A stretch of DNA of 12,485 nucleotides from Strigomonas culicis. Taxonomy: Eukaryota > Euglenozoa > Kinetoplastea > Trypanosomatida > Trypanosomatidae. A program made the position numbers and the translations under genes. Location of the stretch: positions 1-12,485 of the forward strand of contig AUXH01000567.1 of NCBI GenBank assembly GCA_000482145.1. The letters run 5' to 3'. The notes under the pieces were generated by a model. It was not told the origin of the DNA. It did not search any database and was given only the letters and a program-made list of their open reading frames with translations. Within the stretch, counting starts at the first letter, position 1; each line of letters opens with the position of its first letter. Of the stretch, positions 1-7,100 are shown piece after piece.

Positions 1-36
1 AAACAAAAAAAGGAGAAATGAAAACTGTAATCTGAA

Positions 37-60
37 CTCCAGACGAAAAGGGAAAAAAAA
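37..60 (-). promoter_or_regulatory. possible trans-splice acceptor for a gene beyond the left edge
   Basis: On the minus strand a pyrimidine run (complement of about 43-60) is followed, after a few bases, by AG at 38-37. This resembles the tract-plus-AG arrangement upstream of the complete genes in the window. No start codon for that gene can be confirmed because the window ends, so the call is tentative. Confidence 0.35.
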
Positions 61-66
61 AGAATT

Positions 67-88
67 ACACACACACACACACACACAC
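67..88. repeat. (AC)11 dinucleotide microsatellite
   Basis: Eleven uninterrupted AC units on the plus strand, read as (GT)11 on the transcribed minus strand, lying in the spacer. Dinucleotide repeats of this kind are common between trypanosomatid genes and tend to vary in length. Confidence 0.9.
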
Positions 89-504
89 GCACAGTGTGAG
101 AGAGAAGTAAAATAAGAATATAACTATTCTTTTTTTTTGTTCCCTTTCTATTATTTTCAAGGAGCAGAGCACTCAAAATAAGGATTATATTTCTTATTGT
201 TCCTTGACTAAATATCTTTATTATAATTATTATTAATATTGTTTATTTGCTGTTCTTTGCTTTACTGTTTTTTTCTTTTAAATCTATATATACGTCAAAA
301 AGAAAAAGCAAAGCACGAAAACAAGCAAAATAGAAAAGTAAAGGTTTTTTTTCTTTGCTATATATGCAAGACAAAAAACTCTTTTTTTTACTTCTAGTGA
401 TGAATATACAAAAAATTTACCAAGAAAGAAAAAAAAGATAATGATGTTAAGCGAGAAATGAAGAAAAAAACAACAAAAAGAAAAAAAGAAAGTTGCTCCC
501 AAAG

Positions 505-520
505 TATATATATATATATA
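505..520. repeat. (TA)8 dinucleotide repeat
   Basis: Eight TA units followed by further TA-rich sequence to about 534, inside the 3' flank of the TLDc gene. It is self-complementary and could form a weak hairpin in RNA. No specific role is implied. Confidence 0.8.
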
Positions 521-921
521 TTATAAATATATAGTTCTTTAGGAGTCCGTATATGCCTTGCTTTTTTAATTGTTGCCTTTGAAGCGATAAAATAGGAAAG
601 AAAGAGAAGAAGAACGAAAGAGAAAGAGCAGCAATAGAAGTAACGGTGAATCATTTTTTCTTCAATCCTCTATTTCCAATTAAAAGTTTTTTTTTTTAAT
701 AGGTTTTAATATCTACCTTTATCTTAAAGTTGAAAAACAAAACAAAACAAAGAGTAAAACAGTACGTAACAAGTACCAACACCATAATAGAAACATACTA
801 AGAAAACAATAATAAGAAATTAATTAAAATAATAAAGAACGATACAAACAAAGAAAATATGATGATAAAAAAACCCCTTTCCCTTTTTAAGTATTCCTCT
901 TCACCCTCCGTTGGCGATGCT

Positions 922-3900
922 CTAATTATCAATCGCAATCACCTCCACGTTGAGGATTTCAAAACTGTGTGTCCGATGCGCCTCTGTCTGGCCCTCACGG
1001 TCGACTTCTTTCTGATTATCGGTGCACCACGCCGTCAGCGGTGGCGACTGATACGTGGCGCAGGCCGCGGTGGCGCCCTTCACGAGACTCTCACTGACGT
1101 AGATGGCCGCGCCGCCGCCGCCGCCGATTGTGATGGCGTGTGGTTGACAGTTGATGAAGAAACTATTTGCATTCGCGGCGGCCGCGGTGGCGGCGTCGGA
1201 CTCGAGCTCCTCTTCTCCGCGGCGCGGGTACACCCGCAGCTGCGGCAGCGGCGCCGCCACGTGTTCCGCCGTCGGCGCCGCCGCCCCGTCCAGCGGCGGC
1301 GGCAGCAGCATCTGGAACACAAAGCAGTCGCGGTCGCCGTAGTAGCGCTTCTGTTCAGGGATCAGCAGATGTGAGAGAAACGCTCCAATCAGCATTCGAC
1401 GAATCGGTTTGTGCGCGTTGTCGTCTCCGTCGCTCGGCCCCGACAGAATCGCCTTCGCCTCCGCGACGCCGCCATCGCCGTCCTCCGAAAAGTTGTGCGT
1501 GGTGGACGGCATGAGCTCCAGCAGCAGCAGTAGCGGCTTCTTCTTAAACTCACTCATCGCACTGGTAGTGTTCGTCGTGGTGCGGCTCTGGTACTGATGC
1601 AGGAAGCGCAGGTTGCTGTTGTTACGATCGTTGAAGCGGCCCTCCACCTCCTCACGTCGGTTCACACTGTAAAGCGTGTTGAGGCTGAGGCCGTGGAACT
1701 TGGAGCTGTACACGATGCGCCAGCTCTTGTGCGTGTACTGGCAGAGGAAAGGCAGCTGTTCGTGGAGCAGCGCGCGGCCGTTCGCGGAGAGCAGCGAAAA
1801 GCTCGTGATGTTGTTTTTCTGCATGCGATAGAACAGGCGGAGGTCGGCGGTGGGCGCCGGTGGCGCGCTCGCCAGCCGCTCCAGCGCCCCCACGCGCTCG
1901 GTCTGCTGCTCGATCAGCGCGTTCATCATGCGCTTCGTCTCGAGCTGCAGCTCGACGGAGGTCACCGTGAGGGAGGAGAAGTCCAGCACAATCGCGGGGA
2001 CGTACCCGTCGTCGTAGCGGTCGAGCGGCGCCGCGTGGGGGTCCGTGCACACTTCCTCGTCGGCGCCGTCGCCGAAGGTGGCGCTCACCTCGTCCATCAG
2101 CGCGGCGAGTGTGGTCATATTCTTGCTCATCGGCGTCGTCGTCGCGGTCGTCGTGGCGCTGTCGGCGGTGTGGAAGTGGAGCTGCTGCCGTTTTTGCTGC
2201 ATCTCCTTCGCGGAGAGCGTGTTCGTGACGGTGGAGGTGCCCCAGAAGGAGGAGATGAAGGCCTCGCCGCGGCCGCTCGCGTCGCCGCTCGGCAGTGGCG
2301 CCTTCTTGTAGCGGTTCGCGTGCCGCTGGTGCAGCTCCGCGAGCTGCGACTGGACGAGGTGCTGCAGCGCCCGCCGCTGGGCGGTGAGCGCCTTCTTCTC
2401 CCCCGCCAGCGCGGGGCCGGCCGCGAGCGGCGCGTAGGAGCTCAGCACGCAGTCCAACAGCTTCAAGGCTTTGTGGCACTCACTCAGGACAAATCCGATC
2501 TGCTTCTCATGCAGTCGCTCCAGCTGGAAGAGGCCATCGGCGGCCTCTTCCTCATCACTCGTCAGCGTCGTCACGGGGTGCGAGATAAAATACGCGAAGC
2601 GGAGCAGCAGGTCGTTCTGCTCCGCGTCGCCGTCCTCCGCATCCGCACGGCACGAGGTCGACGCGAGCTCTTCGAAGAGCACGAGCGACCGCAGGCGCGC
2701 CCCGCTGGTGGTCTGCTGCGACGTGGCCGTGTGATAGTGCACCACAGAAGGGAAGCGCAGGGCACCGAACGGGAAAGCCACATCCATAGGGTTCGTGTTA
2801 TCGTGTTCTGTCTCTCCTTCTTCCTTTTCGCTGTCTCCCGCTCCCTCACCCCTTTCCTTACGATCCTGCGTAGGTGCTGCGTTGCGAGAGTGCTCCTTGG
2901 CACCCGCCTCTTCCTCCTCCTCGATTTCCTCCACAAAGATAGACACAACGGCGCCGGCGGCCATGCGCAGAAAGCCGGTGAATCCCCCACCCCCACTGTC
3001 ACTATTCGAACCAACACTATAGTTGTTGTTATTACTGCTGCTTCGACTGAGGGTGCGGTGCTGGCTGTCAATCGCACGGAGATCCATGTTCTGGCTGCGG
3101 TACACCGTCTGCGAGGGCCCTTTGGCGGTCTTGCCGCAGTAACTGCTCGCGCGCACGTACGCATCCGCACTTTGCGCCGCGTCTGGTTTTTCATGCGAGG
3201 GCGGGGCCAGCAGATAGGATAGCAACACCTCCTTCTCCGCCATATAGATGTAGTGGGTGCGAAAGAGGGGATAAAAATTCAGGATGCTGCCCAGCGCGTT
3301 GGAGCCGAAGAGGGTCGAAATGCCTTTTAATAAAATATTATTATTATTGTTATTATTGTTGTTGTTGTTGTTGTTAGGACTATCCGTATGATTATTGCTG
3401 TTATACAATTGGCGTAGGATGGATTCATCATCCTCCACCTGCTGTAAACTTTGGATGCGATTGTTTGTGAGGGCGCGCACCAACTCGTCCGACGCCGCGC
3501 GCATCGCGGCCATCTCCTTCGCCGTCTCCTGCCCCTGTAACAGCCCGATCCGCGTCTGACGCACCTGTTCGTAGTAGTAAAACATAGCCCTCCGGGAGAG
3601 GAAGCTGATAATAACAAAGTGGAGGAGGAACAAACAATTAGGCGTGATGCAGTTGTGGAGAATATTCGTATTATCGTTATTCTTATCGTCGTCCGAGTCT
3701 TGCTGATGATTCGCGATGAACTGACACGTGCGATCCATGAGTTGAATCATATAAATGACGTCATCGGTCGATTTTATATTCAAAAAAATGGTGCACATGT
3801 TTTTCAGAATTAGTATCTTCTTCGCCAAGTGGTGAAACATGACGAAGCACTTATTATTGTTACTTGTCTTCTGAAAACAGCGCGCGTTCAAGCTGGAGAA

Positions 3901-5181
3901 GTTCTCCTTGTTGTTCTCCTCCACACTCTCCCACGAAATATCCTCCGCGAGTAGCGATGTGAGGCAGTAAACCTCATTCGCGATCGGTGGCGGCGCGTCC
4001 CCGTCCGCGCGGTGCGCGTCCGGAGCCAGTAACTGCATGATGGCGCACAGCAGCGGGAGCTGGAGCTGCTCCGTCAGAATTGCATACGCGCGCTGCGCGT
4101 GGCCGCGTTGAAAAAAGAGAAGCGCCGTGTTATAGAGACACCTCGCCTGGAGGAGCTCCACATAATAGTACTGAAAGTACAAGCACACGTTTTCATAGTG
4201 TTTGTGCGGCTGTATCATCGCATTCGCATTCGTCGTATTGCTATTGTGATTCGAGTTGGTGTCATCCTTCGTGGGCATCGAACTCCGGACGTAGGTAGGG
4301 GAGTTGACGAGGCTGGTGCTAGTGCTGGGGCTGTTGGCGGCGTCCTGGCAGAGGTTGCTGCCGCCCCGCTCATCCTCATTCGCATTCTCGCTGATCTTTT
4401 CCATAATCGTGGTCTGCAGCCGTGGCAGGATAAACGACGTCTGGTCGGCCGCGCTCCCGTGCATGACAGCGCGGCCGCTGCTCACCTTCAGAAAGTGGTT
4501 GAAGAGCTGATAGCGCGGGCCAGTCGCACGCTCGTCCAGCAGCGAAAAGGGCAGGACCGTGATGTGCACCTTTTCCAGAATCGTCCGCACGGACTCCAGC
4601 AGCACGCGGCGCTCGTACGCCGCGCGGCTCGTCGTCGGTGTGTCCGCCGCCGCCGCCGCGTCGGGCTGCTGCTTCTGCTGCCAATAGGCGTCTTCCTCCG
4701 CGTAGTCTTCATCCTCCAAACCCGGCGGCAGCGCGCTCCAGATGGCAGATACATCGATCGTGCCAGCCGCCGCTGCCGCTGCTGCTGCTGCATCGCCACT
4801 CGGCTCCGGGGAGGCGGGCTCGGCGGGGTCGCCGCCGCTGACCTGGGCGCGCAGCACCGCGGCGACGTGCGCGGCGTAGGCCTCCACGAGGGCCTCCTGC
4901 TGCTGTAGCACATTCCCGAGGAGCGCGTAGGATTCGGCGCGCTGTACCTGCCGCCGCGCCTCGTCGAGGTCGTCGTATGACACGACTGGGTGGTCGTTGC
5001 GGTCGGTCGGCGTCACATGTTTGTGGTGCGCGCGCTCGGTCGCGTGCATCCCGTGAAAGAGCAGATGAAGGAGCTCCTTCTCCTGCTGTACCAGCGCATC
5101 CTGCTCCGCGGCACCGGCCGTGAAGCTGTCGTTATTATGAGTCGTGTTGGGTGATAGGGAAGGAACAATGATTTCAGACAT
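922..5181 (-). CDS. large TLDc-domain protein (OXR1/NCOA7-like C-terminus), 1419 aa
   Basis: The C-terminal ~275 residues match the TLDc fold. W1154 opens the segment SWRIVYSSKFHGLSL, followed by a hydrophobic strand (LLLLLELM, about 1222-1230), G1266-A-F, the YYGDRDCFVF segment (1280-1289), a five-glycine run (1353-1357), KGATAACATY, and a closing FEILNVEVIAI. TLDc proteins such as OXR1 and NCOA7 bind the V-ATPase and affect its disassembly and oxidative-stress resistance; the domain has no known catalytic residues. The ~1140 residues before it are unfamiliar. Helical stretches at about 65-113 and 345-390 (RCLYNTALLFFQRG) look TPR-like but are weak. Low-complexity inserts include Ala at about 129-139, Asn603-615, and a Glu-rich acidic stretch at about 748-800. 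There is no signal peptide, so it is probably cytosolic. The start at 5181 is the first Met after the nearest splice AG; the next Met is residue 45. V-ATPase binding is inferred from the family only. Confidence 0.85.
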   Translation of the reverse strand: MSEIIVPSLSPNTTHNNDSFTAGAAEQDALVQQEKELLHLLFHGMHATERAHHKHVTPTDRNDHPVVSYDDLDEARRQVQRAESYALLGNVLQQQEALVEAYAAHVAAVLRAQVSGGDPAEPASPEPSGDAAAAAAAAAGTIDVSAIWSALPPGLEDEDYAEEDAYWQQKQQPDAAAAADTPTTSRAAYERRVLLESVRTILEKVHITVLPFSLLDERATGPRYQLFNHFLKVSSGRAVMHGSAADQTSFILPRLQTTIMEKISENANEDERGGSNLCQDAANSPSTSTSLVNSPTYVRSSMPTKDDTNSNHNSNTTNANAMIQPHKHYENVCLYFQYYYVELLQARCLYNTALLFFQRGHAQRAYAILTEQLQLPLLCAIMQLLAPDAHRADGDAPPPIANEVYCLTSLLAEDISWESVEENNKENFSSLNARCFQKTSNNNKCFVMFHHLAKKILILKNMCTIFLNIKSTDDVIYMIQLMDRTCQFIANHQQDSDDDKNNDNTNILHNCITPNCLFLLHFVIISFLSRRAMFYYYEQVRQTRIGLLQGQETAKEMAAMRAASDELVRALTNNRIQSLQQVEDDESILRQLYNSNNHTDSPNNNNNNNNNNNNNILLKGISTLFGSNALGSILNFYPLFRTHYIYMAEKEVLLSYLLAPPSHEKPDAAQSADAYVRASSYCGKTAKGPSQTVYRSQNMDLRAIDSQHRTLSRSSSNNNNYSVGSNSDSGGGGFTGFLRMAAGAVVSIFVEEIEEEEEAGAKEHSRNAAPTQDRKERGEGAGDSEKEEGETEHDNTNPMDVAFPFGALRFPSVVHYHTATSQQTTSGARLRSLVLFEELASTSCRADAEDGDAEQNDLLLRFAYFISHPVTTLTSDEEEAADGLFQLERLHEKQIGFVLSECHKALKLLDCVLSSYAPLAAGPALAGEKKALTAQRRALQHLVQSQLAELHQRHANRYKKAPLPSGDASGRGEAFISSFWGTSTVTNTLSAKEMQQKRQQLHFHTADSATTTATTTPMSKNMTTLAALMDEVSATFGDGADEEVCTDPHAAPLDRYDDGYVPAIVLDFSSLTVTSVELQLETKRMMNALIEQQTERVGALERLASAPPAPTADLRLFYRMQKNNITSFSLLSANGRALLHEQLPFLCQYTHKSWRIVYSSKFHGLSLNTLYSVNRREEVEGRFNDRNNSNLRFLHQYQSRTTTNTTSAMSEFKKKPLLLLLELMPSTTHNFSEDGDGGVAEAKAILSGPSDGDDNAHKPIRRMLIGAFLSHLLIPEQKRYYGDRDCFVFQMLLPPPLDGAAAPTAEHVAAPLPQLRVYPRRGEEELESDAATAAAANANSFFINCQPHAITIGGGGGAAIYVSESLVKGATAACATYQSPPLTAWCTDNQKEVDREGQTEAHRTHSFEILNVEVIAIDN
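3337..3375 (-). repeat. Asn13 codon repeat in the TLDc gene
   Basis: Thirteen consecutive asparagine codons (residues 603-615), a mix of AAC at the 5' side and AAT at the 3' side. The mixed codons suggest an older or selected tract rather than a pure slippage product. Confidence 0.9.
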
Positions 5182-5725
5182 GGGCCTTAAATCAGAGTCA
5201 AAAATGAAGAAAAAAAAGTGAGTAAAAAAGAATTATTAAATTAAAGAAATATATGTGTGCGTATATAGATGTATATACACAGTAGCTAAAAAATCTTTTT
5301 TTTTTTGTGAGTTCGATAGATTAATGTTTTTTTTTTGTTGAATTTTTTCCTGCATTCAATAAAAAAACAATAAAACCAGAAACAAAGGAGGGGGAAAGAG
5401 GAAGAAGATTATACGGAAGGCTTTCTTTTCCCTTTACCTACATAAATGAAACAAATGAATGTGGGATCCTCCATCGCACAACGTTGGCGTGTCCACCACA
5501 TAAACAGAGGCGTGAATATGAACCTCATGCTTTTTTTTTTAGTTTGAAACGTGAAATCATCAACAAATCATGTATATGTTAAAAAAAAGAAAGCTCTTGT
5601 TTTTTTTCCCTTTTTTTTACAAGGAAGACAAAGTCCGAAGCAGAAAAAAAAAATAGAAAAAGAGAAGAAAAGAAATCACTTTCGTTTTTCTTTTCTCTCT
5701 TTATCCTCTTTCCTTTCCGGAGGTC
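5182..5725. other. spacer between P1 copy A and the TLDc gene
   Basis: About 540 bases holding the 3' UTR of the downstream P1 copy and, at its left end, the splice signal of the TLDc gene. It is dominated by A/T homopolymers, apart from a more complex patch at about 5461-5530 without long runs. I see no gene or RNA in it. Confidence 0.7.
5186..5231 (-). promoter_or_regulatory. predicted trans-splice acceptor of the TLDc gene
   Basis: Read on the minus strand, a T-rich pyrimidine tract (complement of about 5198-5218) is followed by a first AG at 5187-5186, which leaves only four bases before the ATG at 5181. No other AG occurs between 5286 and 5188. The AG at 5287-5286 is preceded by an A-run instead of pyrimidines, so it is a poor alternative. 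The site is inferred from pattern only. Confidence 0.5.
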
Positions 5726-6057
5726 TTAGTCGAAGAGACCGAAGCCCATGTCGTCGCCCTCCTCCTCTTCCAGCTCCTCCTTCTTCTTGTCTTCCTTCGC
5801 ACCGGCGGCGGCGGCCCCAGCGGCGGGGGCCGGCGCGGCGGTCGCGGTGGGCGCGACGGCGGCGGCGGCGGACACGAGGCTGTCGATGCTGCGCTTCTCG
5901 ATGTAGCGCGCGAAGAGGATGGGCAGCGTGGGGCGCACCTCCACGTTGGCGGCGGCCGTCGCAGCCGCGATGCCCTCCGCGGTCACCGGCACGCCGGCGT
6001 CGTGGAGCAGCAGCGCCGCGTAGGTGCACGCAAGGGTCTGCACGTTGGACATGGATG
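5712..6057. repeat. 346-bp identical duplicated block, unit 1 (P1 copy A)
   Basis: This block matches 6390-6735 base for base by my reading. It runs from 14 nt past the stop codon to 5 nt before the start codon. The sequence diverges at once outside it, so the identity covers essentially the coding region only. Confidence 0.9.
5726..6052 (-). CDS. 60S acidic ribosomal protein P1, copy A
   Basis: A 108-residue acidic stalk protein. Together with P2 and P0 it forms the lateral stalk of the large ribosomal subunit, which recruits translation GTPases. The N-terminal helical dimerisation domain (about 1-65) has the P1 pattern LACTYAALLL then NVEVRPTLPILFARYIE; P2 would instead start with a MKYVAAYLL-type sequence. 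An Ala/Pro/Gly-rich hinge follows (about 66-87), then a Lys/Glu-rich stretch and the universal C-terminal peptide GDDMGFGLFD. The length is typical for the family. Codons end almost entirely in G or C, as expected of a highly expressed gene. It is identical at nucleotide level to copy B, 678 bp upstream, while the surrounding sequence is unrelated. The start is the Met immediately before SNVQTLACT. Confidence 0.96.
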   Translation of the reverse strand: MSNVQTLACTYAALLLHDAGVPVTAEGIAAATAAANVEVRPTLPILFARYIEKRSIDSLVSAAAAVAPTATAAPAPAAGAAAAGAKEDKKKEELEEEEGDDMGFGLFD

Positions 6058-6076
6058 GGATGTGGAAAAAAAAAAG

Positions 6077-6147
6077 CTTTCAACAACGATCAGGAAAATA
6101 TAAAAAAGAAAAAAAAAGAAGAGAAAGGAGGAGAAAGAGTAAGAAGT
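6077..6147 (-). promoter_or_regulatory. predicted trans-splice acceptor of P1 copy A
   Basis: The plus strand from about 6092 to 6147 is almost all purine, giving a long minus-strand polypyrimidine tract. The first AG after it is at 6078-6077, which predicts a 5' UTR of about 24 nt before the ATG at 6052. Pattern-based inference. Confidence 0.6.
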
Positions 6148-6163
6148 GTCAACACGGTTGACA
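6147..6163. other. small perfect inverted repeat (7-bp stem, 3-nt loop)
   Basis: TGTCAAC-ACG-GTTGACA folds as a perfect 7-bp stem with a three-base loop. It sits immediately upstream (minus-strand sense) of the polypyrimidine tract of P1 copy A, in the region where the copy B 3' UTR should end. It may be chance; a stem this short is expected occasionally. Confidence 0.4.
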
Positions 6164-6389
6164 TCATCAAAACACGATGCACATACAGAAGTACATCCAC
6201 AGTGGTCGCTGCTGAGAGGGTCTTCATTGATTCTTTTTTTTTTTTTAGATAAGATTCAAAAACAAAAAAAATAAATAAAAAGGATGAAGACAGTTTTCTG
6301 ACTCTTCCCACAATCATTCCTTTGGCATATTGGATAGGGAGGAAATCTATAATAAACACCTTTTTTCCTTTCCTTTATCCCTTTTCCAG

Positions 6390-6735
6390 CCTTTCCGGAG
6401 GTCTTAGTCGAAGAGACCGAAGCCCATGTCGTCGCCCTCCTCCTCTTCCAGCTCCTCCTTCTTCTTGTCTTCCTTCGCACCGGCGGCGGCGGCCCCAGCG
6501 GCGGGGGCCGGCGCGGCGGTCGCGGTGGGCGCGACGGCGGCGGCGGCGGACACGAGGCTGTCGATGCTGCGCTTCTCGATGTAGCGCGCGAAGAGGATGG
6601 GCAGCGTGGGGCGCACCTCCACGTTGGCGGCGGCCGTCGCAGCCGCGATGCCCTCCGCGGTCACCGGCACGCCGGCGTCGTGGAGCAGCAGCGCCGCGTA
6701 GGTGCACGCAAGGGTCTGCACGTTGGACATGGATG
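6390..6735. repeat. 346-bp identical duplicated block, unit 2 (P1 copy B)
   Basis: Partner of 5712-6057, in direct orientation with an offset of 678 bp. Apart from one mismatch followed by four matching bases on the 5' UTR side, similarity stops at the block edges. Confidence 0.9.
6404..6730 (-). CDS. 60S acidic ribosomal protein P1, copy B
   Basis: Encodes the same 108-residue protein as copy A: a P1-type N-terminal helical domain, an Ala/Pro-rich hinge, a charged stretch and the GDDMGFGLFD tail that contacts translation GTPases. It lies first of the pair in transcription order, directly after the Asn-rich protein gene. The open frame continues upstream of this Met for 38 more codons, but those run through the polypyrimidine tract and splice AG, so they would not be in the mature mRNA. 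The Met before SNVQ is therefore chosen, the same as in copy A. Two genes for an abundant ribosomal protein are common in these organisms. The unrelated flanks mean the two mRNAs would have different untranslated regions. Confidence 0.96.
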   Translation of the reverse strand: MSNVQTLACTYAALLLHDAGVPVTAEGIAAATAAANVEVRPTLPILFARYIEKRSIDSLVSAAAAVAPTATAAPAPAAGAAAAGAKEDKKKEELEEEEGDDMGFGLFD

Positions 6736-7100
6736 AGATGCGAAAAGGTGAGATGAAGAAAACTTCTTCACAACAACAAAAAAAAACAAAGAAAGATAGA
6801 TGGATAGATAGAGAGAGAGATAAATATAATGCAAGAACATACACATGTACGCTTTGGGATTGAGTTGGGGTCGGAGAGATACAAACGAAAAGAAGAAAAG
6901 AATAAAAAAAAAGAGTAAGTCAGTTTTTTTTTTGTGTGTGAAGTAGCAGAACGAAGTGGGAGCGGCGTTTAGCAGATGGAAACGTATGGGCAATCGAAAT
7001 AACAAAAAGCACAAATTAAAAAAAAAATAAACAAAAAAGTGATGAAGAGAAGATCTGTTCTATGATTCTTTTTTCTATTCTCTTTTTTTCTGTTTTGTTT
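6731..7100. other. spacer between P1 copy B and the Asn-rich protein gene
   Basis: About 370 bases with the splice signal of P1 copy B at the left and the 3' UTR of the Asn-rich gene at the right. It has A/T runs plus a GATA/GAGA-rich stretch near 6794-6820. I recognise no gene in it. Confidence 0.75.
6766..6825 (-). promoter_or_regulatory. predicted trans-splice acceptor of P1 copy B
   Basis: A minus-strand pyrimidine-rich tract (complement of about 6777-6822, including TCTCTCTCTCTATC) is followed by a first AG at 6767-6766. The predicted 5' UTR is about 35 nt. A second AG three bases on (6764-6763) is an alternative. Confidence 0.6.

Larger units (their letters stand above)
1..921. other. 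AT-rich spacer, mainly 3' flank of the TLDc gene
   Basis: This 921-base stretch follows the stop codon of the minus-strand TLDc gene. It is rich in A and T homopolymers and carries an (AC) dinucleotide repeat near 67-88 and a (TA) repeat near 505-520. Several purine-rich runs on the plus strand (for example 591-632) read as polypyrimidine on the minus strand. The short open frames here (284-502 and 394-654, minus) translate to Phe/Leu/Ser-rich strings that simply reflect those tracts. I read it as the long 3' UTR of the TLDc gene plus the spacer to the next gene on the left. I see no RNA gene or conserved coding segment in it. Confidence 0.7.
6053..6403. other. spacer between the two P1 genes
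   Basis: About 350 bases containing the 3' UTR of P1 copy B and the splice signal of copy A. Its centre (about 6146-6230) is more complex than its homopolymer-rich edges and includes a small inverted repeat. It shows no convincing similarity to the spacers on either side, apart from short pyrimidine-rich strings next to the stop codons. Confidence 0.75.

Noticed and set aside
65..123. AC repeat and adjacent sequence as a telomeric or subtelomeric repeat
   Set aside because: It is a simple dinucleotide tract and contains no TTAGGG units.
284..654. Minus-strand frames of 72 and 86 codons rich in Phe, Leu and Ser
   Set aside because: They translate pyrimidine tracts in the 3' flank of the TLDc gene. 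Composition alone explains the hydrophobicity, and no motif is present.
1597..3222. 541-codon plus-strand open frame, with others antisense to the TLDc gene (859-1374, 4099-4908)
   Set aside because: These lie opposite the GC-rich parts of a real minus-strand gene with a recognisable domain. The translations are Arg/Val/Leu/Ala-rich without family features, as expected of antisense shadows in GC-biased coding DNA.
5551..6252. 233-codon plus-strand frame, and a similar one at 6322-6756
   Set aside because: Both are antisense to the two P1 genes and share the same Arg/Pro-rich translation only because the P1 sequence is duplicated.
6404..6844. P1 copy B with a 38-residue hydrophobic N-terminal extension resembling a signal peptide
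   Set aside because: The extension is a translation of the polypyrimidine tract and spans the predicted splice AG. Copy A has the same start at MSNVQ and no such extension, and a ribosomal stalk protein needs no signal peptide.
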